Positions 1 to 6,093 of a DNA stretch of 7,986 nucleotides are shown piece after piece (within the stretch, counting starts at the first letter, position 1; every line of letters begins with the position of its first letter). Source of the DNA: Candidatus Bathyarchaeota archaeon RBG_13_52_12 (lineage in GTDB: Archaea > Thermoproteota > Bathyarchaeia > TCS64); NCBI GenBank assembly GCA_001774245.1, contig MEZF01000030.1:7184-15169 (forward strand), read 5' to 3'. The position numbers were made by a program, and so were the translations under genes. The notes beneath the pieces were generated by a model that made no database searches, had not been told where the DNA came from, and saw nothing but the letters and a program-made list of their open reading frames with translations.

Positions 1-1275
1 CGACTGCAAGACCTCATCATAGCCCTCGAAGAGAGAAAGCAACGCATCCTCCAGCAGATCGATGAGAACAAGAAGGAAATCTCTCGCCTCAGGGAGTTCA
101 AACCCAGCGACGTCACTGACCTCGAGATAAAGAGCGCCTCTCTCTCTAGGTACATCTCGGAGCAGCAAGAGCAGATAAACAAGGTCAAGAATGAGACCGC
201 TGTCCAGAGTAGCTACATAGAACGTATCCTCACTCTACGCTATTCAGATGCCTCGGAGCAAAGGCGGGGAATGTTTGAAGAAATCAAGACCCTCGATGAT
301 GAGCAGATACAGTGCAACCAGCGCCTCGTTGAGGTAAACCGGGAGATCGAAGCTGTAGAAAGCGACCTCGACATTGTATCAACAGAGGTAGAGGCGACTA
401 GCAGGGTCCTAGACCAGCACCAGAAGACGCTTCGCATGGTTAATCAGAGGATGGAGGACCTAGAACGGCGACGCGAGGCCGAAGACAAGAGGATAAACCA
501 GCTCAAACTCGATATTGAACGCCTTAAGATCCAGGGTGAGCAGCGCCTAGACGAGCTCGCCGCGAATGGCTACGAATATAAGGTAGACATCGCCGGTGTT
601 GAGCTCGAGCGTGTGGAGATTAGGCTACAACTAGTGAGGCAGGAGAAGAACAGCCTCGGCGCCATCAACCAACTAGCCCTTGAGAACTACGACGAGTTTA
701 TGAATAACTACAAGAACCAGAGCACAAGGATTAACAAGCTCGAAGAGGAGAAAGCGAGTATTCTCAAGTTCATCGAGCAGGTGGATAAGGATAAGACCGA
801 CCACTTCATGGCGGCCTTCAACGAGGTCTGTGAGAACTTTAGCAACCTCTTCAGTCGTGTAACTGGCGGAGGCGACGGTAGACTCGAACTCCAGAAACCA
901 GAGGACCCGTTTAGCGGGGGCGTTGACCTATACCTGCAGTTCCCAGGCAAACCCATGAGGCTAGGGAGCGGCGCCTCAGGCGGTGAGAGGTCTATAGCAG
1001 CCATTGCATACCTATTAGCCATCCAGCGGTTCCTTAAGGCTCCATTCTACCTCTTTGACGAGATAGACGCCCACCTAGACGACATCAACATCAGCAGACT
1101 CGCTGAGGTTCTCAAAGACAACAGTAACGAGGCACAGTTCCTCATGGTCAGCCTTAAGGACGTGATGGTTCACAAGGCTGATAGAATCTACGGGGTCTTC
1201 GCCCAAGGTGGTAGGAGTCGCGTGCTTGCCCTTCCAATGAAAGGACCACAGAAGGTGGAGGAGACGACACCTTGA
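1..1275 (+). CDS. smc: Chromosome segregation ATPase SMC, C-terminal part (5' end outside window)
   Basis: This frame is open from the first base, so only the last 424 residues of a protein usually near 1,150-1,200 residues are present. SMC dimers are the ATP-driven core of the condensin complex that organises and segregates the chromosome. The first ~220 visible residues are charged, heptad-rich coiled coil (returning arm). The SMC-typical GAINQLALENYDEF stretch follows at about 220-233, then the C-terminal ATPase lobe: ABC signature GASGGERS at about 324-331 and Walker B/D-loop FYLFDEIDAHLDD at about 349-361, with the catalytic glutamate in DEID. The Walker A motif lies in the missing N-terminus. 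FLMVSLKDVM replaces the H-loop, as is normal for SMC. The TGA stop overlaps the scpA start by 4 bases, implying translational coupling. The identification is very secure; the Rad50 alternative is excluded by the DEIDAHLDD motif and the scpAB neighbours. Confidence 0.97.
   Translation, partial: RLQDLIIALEERKQRILQQIDENKKEISRLREFKPSDVTDLEIKSASLSRYISEQQEQINKVKNETAVQSSYIERILTLRYSDASEQRRGMFEEIKTLDDEQIQCNQRLVEVNREIEAVESDLDIVSTEVEATSRVLDQHQKTLRMVNQRMEDLERRREAEDKRINQLKLDIERLKIQGEQRLDELAANGYEYKVDIAGVELERVEIRLQLVRQEKNSLGAINQLALENYDEFMNNYKNQSTRINKLEEEKASILKFIEQVDKDKTDHFMAAFNEVCENFSNLFSRVTGGGDGRLELQKPEDPFSGGVDLYLQFPGKPMRLGSGASGGERSIAAIAYLLAIQRFLKAPFYLFDEIDAHLDDINISRLAEVLKDNSNEAQFLMVSLKDVMVHKADRIYGVFAQGGRSRVLALPMKGPQKVEETTP
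1257..1263 (+). promoter_or_regulatory. Ribosome binding site of scpA
   Basis: GGAGGAG sits inside the end of smc, 8 bases ahead of the TTG at 1272. It supports the TTG as the true scpA start and suggests that translation of scpA can begin independently as well as by coupling to smc. Confidence 0.6.
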
Positions 1276-1940
1276 CAGAGCGTAAGGAGAAACCGTACTA
1301 CCTGCGCCAGCCTTGGGATATTCTTTTTAAGGAAAACAAGCTGGAGAAAGTGAGCCCATGGGACATTAACCTCGTCCAGCTACTTACAAGCCTCCTCGAG
1401 GAAATGGAGAGAGTCGGAATCGATTACAGGATCGCGGGGACAGCGGTTAACAGCTCAGTCTACATCTACTTGAAGAAAGCGGAGCTTTTACTTGCGATGG
1501 AGGAGCCACCAGCACCGCCTGAGGAACGTGGCGACGTTTATTTACCGCCCCCCGTGCCACTCCCGTTCAGGTTCGAGTTCACCACGACCTCAGTTCATGA
1601 CCTGATCAGCGCACTCGAGCGTGCACTACAGGAGGAGAGCAACCGTGGCGAGATTCCTAGACTACCGACACTTCCAATCCCCGTTCCCAACTTCCTAGAC
1701 TTCGAGCAGTACCTCCTTGAGATCGAGGCACGGAGCGACGAGCTCCTCGAAAAAATGAAGGCAACGATAGACACAGGAGCTGAGCTAAGGCTCAGCAAGA
1801 TGATCCAGGGGATAGGCTGGCTTGACACTGTAAGGCTATTCATGATGCTCCTCTTCCTAGCTCAGAGAATGGAGATAGACCTAGACCAGGATGAGGAAGA
1901 GACCGATGTCACAATCAAGGTGAGGGGGAAGAACCTCTAA
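1272..1940 (+). CDS. scpA: Segregation and condensation protein A (kleisin ScpA)
   Basis: ScpA is the kleisin subunit that bridges the two SMC heads and recruits ScpB, closing the condensin ring. The 222-residue product is of normal to slightly short length. Its N-terminal helical domain (about 1-78) carries PWDILFKENKLEKVSPWDIN, the family's most typical motif, and binds the SMC neck. A proline-rich linker follows at about 79-102 (PPAPPEERGD, PPPVPLP), and a winged-helix domain at about 160-222 would contact the other SMC head; its tail is acidic (DLDQDEEETD). The start is TTG, chosen because it overlaps the smc stop (TTGA) and lies 8 bases after GGAGGAG at 1257-1263. It is followed by scpB with a 1-base overlap. 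Function is assigned from motif plus operon context, with high certainty. Confidence 0.95.
   Translation: MTERKEKPYYLRQPWDILFKENKLEKVSPWDINLVQLLTSLLEEMERVGIDYRIAGTAVNSSVYIYLKKAELLLAMEEPPAPPEERGDVYLPPPVPLPFRFEFTTTSVHDLISALERALQEESNRGEIPRLPTLPIPVPNFLDFEQYLLEIEARSDELLEKMKATIDTGAELRLSKMIQGIGWLDTVRLFMMLLFLAQRMEIDLDQDEEETDVTIKVRGKNL
1918..1928 (+). promoter_or_regulatory. Ribosome binding site region of scpB
   Basis: AGGTGAGGGGG lies within the last codons of scpA. The purine run GAGGGGG ends 11 bases before the scpB ATG at 1940, and AGGTGA matches the archaeal anti-Shine-Dalgarno but is farther away. It supports the ATG start that overlaps the scpA stop. Confidence 0.5.
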
Positions 1941-2491
1941 TGACTGTACAAGACAGGAAGCAGATCAAGCTCTCGGAATTAGAGGCAGCTCTCTACTCAG
2001 CAGGGCACCCTATCAACAGGGAGGATATCATGCAGGCACTCGGGAGCAGATCAGAAAAAATGGTCCTCCGATATGTTGAGGAGCTTGCTAGCAAACTTAG
2101 AGCTCGCGGCGGGGCTCTCGAAGTAAAAACATTAACAGGTAACAGAGTAGTGATGCAGTTAAAACCAGAGTACGGAAAAATGGTACGTCAGTTTACGAAC
2201 AGGCCCCTCCTCACAGTTGGCCCCCTAAAGACCCTCGGCTACATAGCTTACAACCAACCTATAGAGCAGACACAGGTCCTTGATTACCGCGGTGTCCACA
2301 TCTACACACAACTGAGACTCCTTGAGGACATGGCACTAATAGTTAGGGAGCGCAATGAAAAAGGAATCATAATAAAGACAACGCCCTTCTTCGCTGACTA
2401 CTTCGACCTGAGCCATGATCCCGAAAAAAGCCGGACCCAGATAATCGAGTTATTCAGCAATTTGCACCCTGAGCTGATGGCGCGTGATTAG
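1940..2491 (+). CDS. scpB: Segregation and condensation protein B (ScpB)
   Basis: ScpB is the winged-helix partner that dimerises on the ScpA linker in the SMC-ScpAB condensin. The 183-residue length is typical. The first winged-helix domain begins with KLSELEAALYSAGHPINREDI (about 9-29), a clear family hallmark, followed by GNRVVMQLKPEY at about 66-77. The second domain has PLLTVGPLKTLGYIAYNQPI at about 89-108 (family consensus resembles LS-ALRTLAIIAYNQPI), then the RGVHIYTQLRLLEDMALI helix-turn-helix and wing at about 117-134. The ATG overlaps the scpA TAA by one base. The TAG stop lies inside hypE, which is read towards it, so the two genes converge with 4 shared bases and no room for a separate terminator. 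Identification is firm. Confidence 0.94.
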   Translation: MTVQDRKQIKLSELEAALYSAGHPINREDIMQALGSRSEKMVLRYVEELASKLRARGGALEVKTLTGNRVVMQLKPEYGKMVRQFTNRPLLTVGPLKTLGYIAYNQPIEQTQVLDYRGVHIYTQLRLLEDMALIVRERNEKGIIIKTTPFFADYFDLSHDPEKSRTQIIELFSNLHPELMARD

Positions 2492-3513
2492 CAGACTCTA
2501 GGAATAGGCTCCCCTACCGGCTTTCGGAGTATCCTCGTCCCTCCGACCAAGGTTTTCATTAGGACCATTCCGGGTCGTTCCGCCTTAACATCGCCGATTA
2601 TGGCGGCATCAGAACCATATTTTGTGGCTTTTATTGCCTTTAACATTGCTTCTGCCTTCTCTGAGGCGACGCATATTACCGCCTTTCCCTCGCATGTTAC
2701 CTCGTATGGATCGAGGCCGAGCATATCCGAGGCGGAGCGAACCGCTTTCTTCACCGGAACCTTGCCGTCCTCGAGCCAGATGCTTACCTTAGACTTCTCA
2801 GCGAACTCGTTTAAGGCAGATGTCAAGCCACCTCGAGTCACATCTTTCATAGCGTGGACCCCCCCAACGTTTAGGGCTACCATAATGGTCTCAACTATTG
2901 GGGAGACGTCGGAGACAAGCTCGGTTATAAAGCTAAGCCCCTCGCGAACGCTCATGAGGGCGATCCCATGATCACCGACCGTGCCCGTCACAATGACCTT
3001 GTCACCGGGCTCAGCGAGACTGTCTAGGACCCTCTGCCCGTGAAGCAAACCGACTCCAACGGTTGAAACGACGATGCCATCGAGGGACCCCACAGGCATA
3101 ACCTTGAAGTCGCCACTAATTATTGCGACATCCGCCTCCTCTGCTGCAGCGTTCATAGAAGCTACGAGCCTCTTCAGGTCGGCGATGGGATAACCCTCCT
3201 CAACGACTATGGCGTCGAGTACAGCAATCGGATCCGCTCCCATGACCAATGTATCATTCACTGCGCCGCAAATGGCTAACCTACCGAGGTCACCACCGGG
3301 AAAGAAGACTGGGTCGACCGTATGACCATCCATCGTAAGTATAACCTCCTTATCGCCGACCCTGATAGATGCGCCATCGTCGAGGGCGTCGAGGCCAACA
3401 CCATCGAGAGCCTGCTTCCTCGTGAACCCCTTAAGGAAGAGCTCCTTGATGAGGGAATCCATAGCCGTCCCTCCTGCACCATGGGAGAGTTTAATTTTGT
3501 CGTCTTCAGCCAA
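2488..3513 (-). CDS. hypE: Hydrogenase maturation protein HypE
   Basis: HypE makes the cyanide ligands of the [NiFe]-hydrogenase iron: HypF carbamoylates its C-terminal cysteine, HypE dehydrates the adduct with ATP to a thiocyanate, and CN passes to the HypC-HypD scaffold. The 341-residue product has the usual length and ends in IPRVC, matching the essential PR-x-C tail with the acceptor Cys at 341. Other AIR-synthase-superfamily marks are HGAGG (11-15), DDGA (45-48), MDGHTVDPVFFPGGDLGRLA (61-80), GDFKVM (134-139), KDVTRGGL (223-230) and CEGKAV (274-279). The start is TTG; no ATG or GTG precedes the conserved HGAGG in this frame, and the ribosome binding site is weak. No other hyp or hydrogenase gene is in the window, so this copy is separated from its partners. 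PurM/ThiL/SelD alternatives are disfavoured by the C-terminal cysteine. Confidence 0.93.
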   Translation of the reverse strand: MAEDDKIKLSHGAGGTAMDSLIKELFLKGFTRKQALDGVGLDALDDGASIRVGDKEVILTMDGHTVDPVFFPGGDLGRLAICGAVNDTLVMGADPIAVLDAIVVEEGYPIADLKRLVASMNAAAEEADVAIISGDFKVMPVGSLDGIVVSTVGVGLLHGQRVLDSLAEPGDKVIVTGTVGDHGIALMSVREGLSFITELVSDVSPIVETIMVALNVGGVHAMKDVTRGGLTSALNEFAEKSKVSIWLEDGKVPVKKAVRSASDMLGLDPYEVTCEGKAVICVASEKAEAMLKAIKATKYGSDAAIIGDVKAERPGMVLMKTLVGGTRILRKPVGEPIPRVC

Positions 3514-3545
3514 ACCCTGTCCCAGCCTATTGTCACACGATGAGA

Positions 3546-3553
3546 GATATATC
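3546..3553 (-). promoter_or_regulatory. Candidate TATA box for hypE
   Basis: GATATATC lies with its centre about 36 bases upstream of the hypE TTG, so transcription would begin about 10 bases before the start codon, giving a very short leader. It is self-complementary, so its direction is inferred from hypE only. A second AT-rich stretch at about 3580-3597 could serve instead with a longer leader. Confidence 0.35.
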
Positions 3554-3604
3554 TATCCAAATACGCGGGAAAACCAAGGCTTGTTAAATCTAAAAACCAC
3601 ACCT

Positions 3605-3612
3605 TTTTTATA
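3605..3612 (+). promoter_or_regulatory. TATA box of the S8e gene
   Basis: TTTTTATA within a longer T-rich run is a good archaeal TATA element. The expected transcription start, 26-27 bases on, is near 3635, giving a leader of about 30 bases that contains the strong ribosome binding site at 3652-3660. It may drive S8e and SRP19 together. Confidence 0.55.
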
Positions 3613-3651
3613 CCCCATCCTCTTCTACGGCTATAGCAACTCGTGCTCAAC

Positions 3652-3660
3652 AAGGAGGAG
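3652..3660 (+). promoter_or_regulatory. Ribosome binding site deciding the S8e start
   Basis: AAGGAGGAG is a near-perfect Shine-Dalgarno sequence. Its GGAGG core ends 8 bases before the ATG at 3667. A GTG at 3643 in the same frame lies ahead of it and would place the site inside the coding region, so the GTG is rejected as start. Confidence 0.8.
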
Positions 3661-3666
3661 CAAATA

Positions 3667-4050
3667 ATGGTCTGGAATGATTCACTCACCAAACGTAAGG
3701 CAACGGGAGGTAAGAAGAAGCCATATAGGGCTCACCGCATCTTTGAGGTCGGTAGGCACCCAGTCGAGACGATTGAGGGCGAGCAGAAGCTCAAGAAGGT
3801 CAGCGGCCGCGCAGGCATCGAGAAGGTAAAGATCGTCCGAGCCAATATCGTCAACGTGTCCGACCCGGAGACCGGGAAAACGGAGAAGCTTGAGATACTA
3901 GATGTAATAAGCAACCCTGCCAATGCCGACTACAACCGTCGCGGCGTAATCACGAAGGGTACCATTGTGAGAACTGAAAAAGGCCTCGCGAGGATCGTCT
4001 CGCGCCCAGGCCAGAGTGGCTCTCTCAGCGCAGTCGTCCACAAGGAGTAA
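3667..4050 (+). CDS. rps8e: 30S ribosomal protein S8e
   Basis: S8e is a small-subunit ribosomal protein found in archaea and eukaryotes but not bacteria, so it helps fix the domain of this organism. The 127-residue product is the normal archaeal size. It opens with MVWNDSLTKRKATGGKKKPYR, a typical basic rRNA-binding N-terminus in which TGG plus basic residues is conserved. It carries NPANADYNRRGVITKGTIV at about 83-101 and ends with ARIVSRPGQSGSLSAVV (108-124), matching the family's C-terminal SRPGQ motif. The start was placed at 3667 rather than the upstream GTG because of the Shine-Dalgarno at 3652-3660 and agreement with family N-termini. SRP19 follows 37 bases later. Identification is firm. 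Confidence 0.96.
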   Translation: MVWNDSLTKRKATGGKKKPYRAHRIFEVGRHPVETIEGEQKLKKVSGRAGIEKVKIVRANIVNVSDPETGKTEKLEILDVISNPANADYNRRGVITKGTIVRTEKGLARIVSRPGQSGSLSAVVHKE

Positions 4051-4053
4051 ACC

Positions 4054-4058
4054 TTTTT
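4054..4058 (+). terminator. Possible T-run terminator after S8e
   Basis: A run of five T residues begins 3 bases after the S8e stop codon. Archaeal RNA polymerase terminates at T-runs, so some transcripts may end here, with partial read-through into SRP19. There is no hairpin, and five T is short, so this is weak. Confidence 0.2.
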
Positions 4059-4073
4059 CACCAACATAACCCC

Positions 4074-4080
4074 AAGGGGG
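4074..4080 (+). promoter_or_regulatory. Ribosome binding site candidate for SRP19
   Basis: AAGGGGG lies 7 bases before GTG 4088. It is the reason for choosing that start over the ATG at 4112, which aligns better with the shortest family members but lacks a well-spaced site. Confidence 0.45.
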
Positions 4081-4087
4081 CTATGGG

Positions 4088-4378
4088 GTGCACCTATTGA
4101 GATCGAAGGGCATGATTGTTCTTTGGCCTGTCTACTTCGACTCCGCAGTTACATGGGGTGAGGGTCGCCGTATCCCAAAGTCCATGGCCATAAGGACGCC
4201 TAATACAGAGGATATAGTAAAAGCCGCAGTCTCCGTAGGGCTCAAGGCAGAGCTCCAACCATCCGTCGCTCACCCGCGGCATCCGTGGATCAAGACCGGT
4301 TACGTCCTCGTGGAGACAAAGGAGCCAAAGGCAAAGGTCATCAAGCTCATAGCCTCCAAGTTTCCACGCGGCGTCTGA
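4088..4378 (+). CDS. srp19: Signal recognition particle 19 kDa protein (SRP19)
   Basis: SRP19 binds the tips of helices 6 and 8 of SRP RNA and prepares it for SRP54, allowing delivery of nascent membrane and secreted proteins to the membrane. Bacteria lack it. From GTG 4088 the product is 96 residues, from ATG 4112 it is 88; both suit archaeal SRP19. The core begins with IVLWPVYFDSAVTWGEGRRI (10-29), where WP-YFDS and the EGRR-P-S segment are family hallmarks that contact RNA. The HPRHPWIKTGYVLVE segment (62-76) matches the conserved lysine/arginine-rich loop and strand. I prefer GTG 4088 because AAGGGGG at 4074-4080 is correctly spaced (7 bases), whereas the ATG has only GGG one base away; TTG 4097 is also possible. 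It sits between S8e and gar1. Confidence 0.92.
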   Translation: MHLLRSKGMIVLWPVYFDSAVTWGEGRRIPKSMAIRTPNTEDIVKAAVSVGLKAELQPSVAHPRHPWIKTGYVLVETKEPKAKVIKLIASKFPRGV

Positions 4379-4390
4379 GCCACCCAACGA

Positions 4391-4398
4391 TTATAAAC
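4391..4398 (+). promoter_or_regulatory. TATA box of gar1, leaderless transcript predicted
   Basis: TTATAAAC is centred about 26 bases before the GTG at 4420, the spacing at which archaeal transcription would start on or within a base or two of the start codon. No Shine-Dalgarno lies at a usable distance. gar1 therefore appears to have its own promoter and a leaderless mRNA, despite sitting 41 bases behind SRP19. Confidence 0.6.
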
Positions 4399-4419
4399 TT
4401 CCCACACGTCGCTTAAGGC

Positions 4420-4692
4420 GTGCCCCACAAAGAAGAACGCAGCAAACCTCACAGCATAGGCACCGTAATGCACGTCTCAAAGAGTACGGGCCAGCTAATA
4501 GTAAAGGCTAGGGAGGAGGCGAGTATAGGGGACTTTGTTTACGATATGAGGCGGAAACGTGTTGGAGTCGTCTTCGACTTCTTCGGCTCAGTAGAATCCC
4601 CCTACATCTCGGTGAAGCCTCACGGTGACCCAACAGGTTTAGTGGGGGCGGAACTCTTCGTTGAGGAGAGGCGCAAAGACAAGAGGCGCTAG
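4420..4692 (+). CDS. gar1: H/ACA RNA-protein complex subunit Gar1
   Basis: Gar1 binds the catalytic subunit Cbf5 in H/ACA ribonucleoproteins and helps load and release substrate rRNA during guided pseudouridylation. The 90-residue product has normal archaeal length. The conserved core begins at IGTVMHVSKSTGQLIVKA (13-30), followed by GDFVYDMRRKRVGVVFDFFG (37-56), then SPYISVKP (60-67) and LVGAELFV (74-81): the six-stranded barrel that docks on Cbf5. The C-terminus is basic (EERRKDKRR). The start is GTG, favoured by the TATA spacing that predicts a leaderless message. No transcription factor B gene follows; alanine racemase, facing the other way, comes next. Identification is secure. Confidence 0.94.
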   Translation: MPHKEERSKPHSIGTVMHVSKSTGQLIVKAREEASIGDFVYDMRRKRVGVVFDFFGSVESPYISVKPHGDPTGLVGAELFVEERRKDKRR

Positions 4693-4862
4693 AGGCTCCT
4701 GGGTCGACGCCCGAGTATATACTATTCTCGTTCCTGATCCCTCTATTTTCAGGTGCCGCAGGTGCACTACTTGGTCTCGGGGAGGCGTCTTCTTGGTACC
4801 TCTACTTGTTTACATCCTCAACGTGCCAATGCACCTAGCCGCGGGAGCGCGCACGTCGGTGG
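4693..4862. other. Spacer between gar1 and alanine racemase, with possible gene remnant
   Basis: These 170 bases separate two converging genes. On the + strand, an open frame starting inside gar1 (4665) and stopping at 4838 encodes a hydrophobic, membrane-like stretch: EYILFSFLIPLF at 4713-4748, then GAAGALLGLGEASSWYLYL. It has no ATG, GTG or TTG before the hydrophobic part, so it is not a convincing gene and could be a decayed end of a membrane protein or chance. Two short GTGC/GCAC inverted repeats (near 4753-4767 and 4822-4833) might act in termination, but neither is followed by a clear T-run. I see no RNA gene here. Confidence 0.3.
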
Positions 4863-6029
4863 CTAGCCAAGCAGGTAATCGCGTACAGCAACAGCTTCTC
4901 TGTTCCTAGAATACAGCCTAGGGACGCGTCGCGCAACGGCGCAGGTAACCTCGTGGGGGATAGTGTCAAGGAGCTTCGCCATCTCCTCCACGCTCGGCGC
5001 GCAGCCGCCTCCGAAGAGGATGACCTCGTCCCCAATCTCAGCTCCGCCAGCGTCGGTGAGATCGATCATGCACTGGTCCATGCAGACTCGGCCCACAATC
5101 GGTGACCGATCGCCGTGGATGTCAACCCATCCTCTGTTTGAGAGTGCCCTCCTATAACCATCAGCGTAACCTAGTGGTATTGTGCCGATGATGCTTGGGC
5201 GCTTAGTTACGTACGTGAGCCCATAGCTGATCCCAGTCCCAATTGGGACGGTCTTGATGTTTGACAGGCGCGCCTTCAGTGTCATCGCGGGCCTTAGGTT
5301 AACCCTCTCCAGTTTCACTTCCGGGCCAGGCTCGTAGCCGTAGAGCATTATCCCCGGCCTGACCATATCGAGATCGTACTCGGGGAGGTCTATTATCGCG
5401 GCGCTATTAGCGACATGCCTTATGGGTGGCTCGACTCCCATCGCCTTGAGTTTTTTGAGGACCCCCATGAACAGCTCGAATTGACGACGGGTGTAGGTCT
5501 TGTCAGCGGCGTCTGAGATAGCAAAATGTGTGTATATTCCCTCCAGCTCGATGTGGGCGAGCACGTTGATCTTCTCAATCGCTCTAATGGCCTCGCTATT
5601 AGGTTGAAACCCAAGGCGGCTCATCCCTGTGTCCAGTTTTACATGTACGGTTACTTTTTTCCCGAGCCTCGCAGCCACTTCTTCGAGAGCACTGGCCTGA
5701 CGATAGGTGTAGATCGTCGCTGAGATTCCGTTCTCTATTAGGGTCTCGAACTGTTCCTCGGTTGTGCAGCCAAAGGTAAGGATAGGCGCCTTTATACAAG
5801 CCTCTCTGAGCTCTAGCGCCTCTGTTAGGGTGGCAACGCCGAGCCTGTCAGCGCCATTCATGAGGAACACTTTGGATGACTCTACGGCGCCATGGCCGTA
5901 GGCATCTGCTTTGATGGCGGCCATGATCATGGAGTCCTTCGAAGTGAGGCGTCTGACCTCTTGGATATTGTGGGAAAGAGCGTCAAGGTCGACCTCAGCC
6001 CAGGCGGGCCTCATGGTTCGAACATCCAT
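4863..6029 (-). CDS. alr: Alanine racemase (PLP-dependent, bacterial Alr type)
   Basis: Alr interconverts L- and D-alanine with pyridoxal phosphate. From ATG 6029 the protein has 388 residues, as in Bacillus enzymes. Numbering from there, the PLP lysine is K40 in AAIKADAYGHG, the second catalytic base is Y269 in GISYG, and VKLDTGMSRLGF (130-141) holds the lysine/arginine pair of the active site. HVANSAA (205-211), RPGIMLYG (224-231), GYADGYRR (287-294) and CMDQCMID (316-323) complete the PLP and substrate site. An N-terminal TIM-like barrel and C-terminal beta domain are both complete, so the enzyme should be active. A TTG at 6056 would add nine residues; K40 near position 39 of characterised enzymes favours 6029, though the only strong GGGAGGA lies 16 bases away. 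The gene diverges from the amidotransferase. The family is mainly bacterial, so acquisition by transfer is likely. Confidence 0.93.
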   Translation of the reverse strand: MDVRTMRPAWAEVDLDALSHNIQEVRRLTSKDSMIMAAIKADAYGHGAVESSKVFLMNGADRLGVATLTEALELREACIKAPILTFGCTTEEQFETLIENGISATIYTYRQASALEEVAARLGKKVTVHVKLDTGMSRLGFQPNSEAIRAIEKINVLAHIELEGIYTHFAISDAADKTYTRRQFELFMGVLKKLKAMGVEPPIRHVANSAAIIDLPEYDLDMVRPGIMLYGYEPGPEVKLERVNLRPAMTLKARLSNIKTVPIGTGISYGLTYVTKRPSIIGTIPLGYADGYRRALSNRGWVDIHGDRSPIVGRVCMDQCMIDLTDAGGAEIGDEVILFGGGCAPSVEEMAKLLDTIPHEVTCAVARRVPRLYSRNREAVAVRDYLLG

Positions 6030-6085
6030 GTCTGAGACTTCTGCGAGTCCTCCCAATATGGGTTACCCTTTTCGATTCGAACCCA

Positions 6086-6093
6086 TTTTAAAC
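6086..6093. promoter_or_regulatory. Shared near-palindromic TATA element, alr / amidotransferase
   Basis: TTTTAAAC reads as GTTTAAAA on the other strand, with a perfect TTTAAA palindrome in the middle. Its centre is about 26 bases from the rightward ATG at 6114, predicting a leaderless amidotransferase message. Leftward, transcription would begin near 6063, ahead of the alr TTG 6056 and ATG 6029. One element could therefore place polymerase in either direction. No other good TATA candidate is visible in the spacer. Confidence 0.45.

Noticed and set aside
961..999. Loss of the leucine in the SMC LSGGE signature (here ASGGE)
   Set aside because: Archaeal SMC proteins vary at this position and several have a non-leucine residue before SGGE, so it is not a sign of inactivation.
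2600..2971. 123-residue plus-strand frame inside hypE
   Set aside because: It is antisense to well-conserved hypE motifs, with no domain or ribosome binding site.
3276..3692. 138-residue minus-strand frame overlapping the hypE start and the S8e start
   Set aside because: It is out of frame with hypE, overlaps its conserved N-terminus and the S8e promoter, and shows no domain.
4094..4387. 97-residue minus-strand frame covering SRP19
   Set aside because: It is a shadow of SRP19, which carries family motifs; the antisense product has none.
6070..6086. tRNA T-loop-like sequence (GGTTCGAATC on the minus strand), and a similar GGTTCGAAC at 6015-6023
   Set aside because: No complementary T-stem, anticodon arm or acceptor pairing surrounds either copy, and the second lies in the alr coding region. 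The shared TTCGAA might be an operator but two copies are too little evidence.
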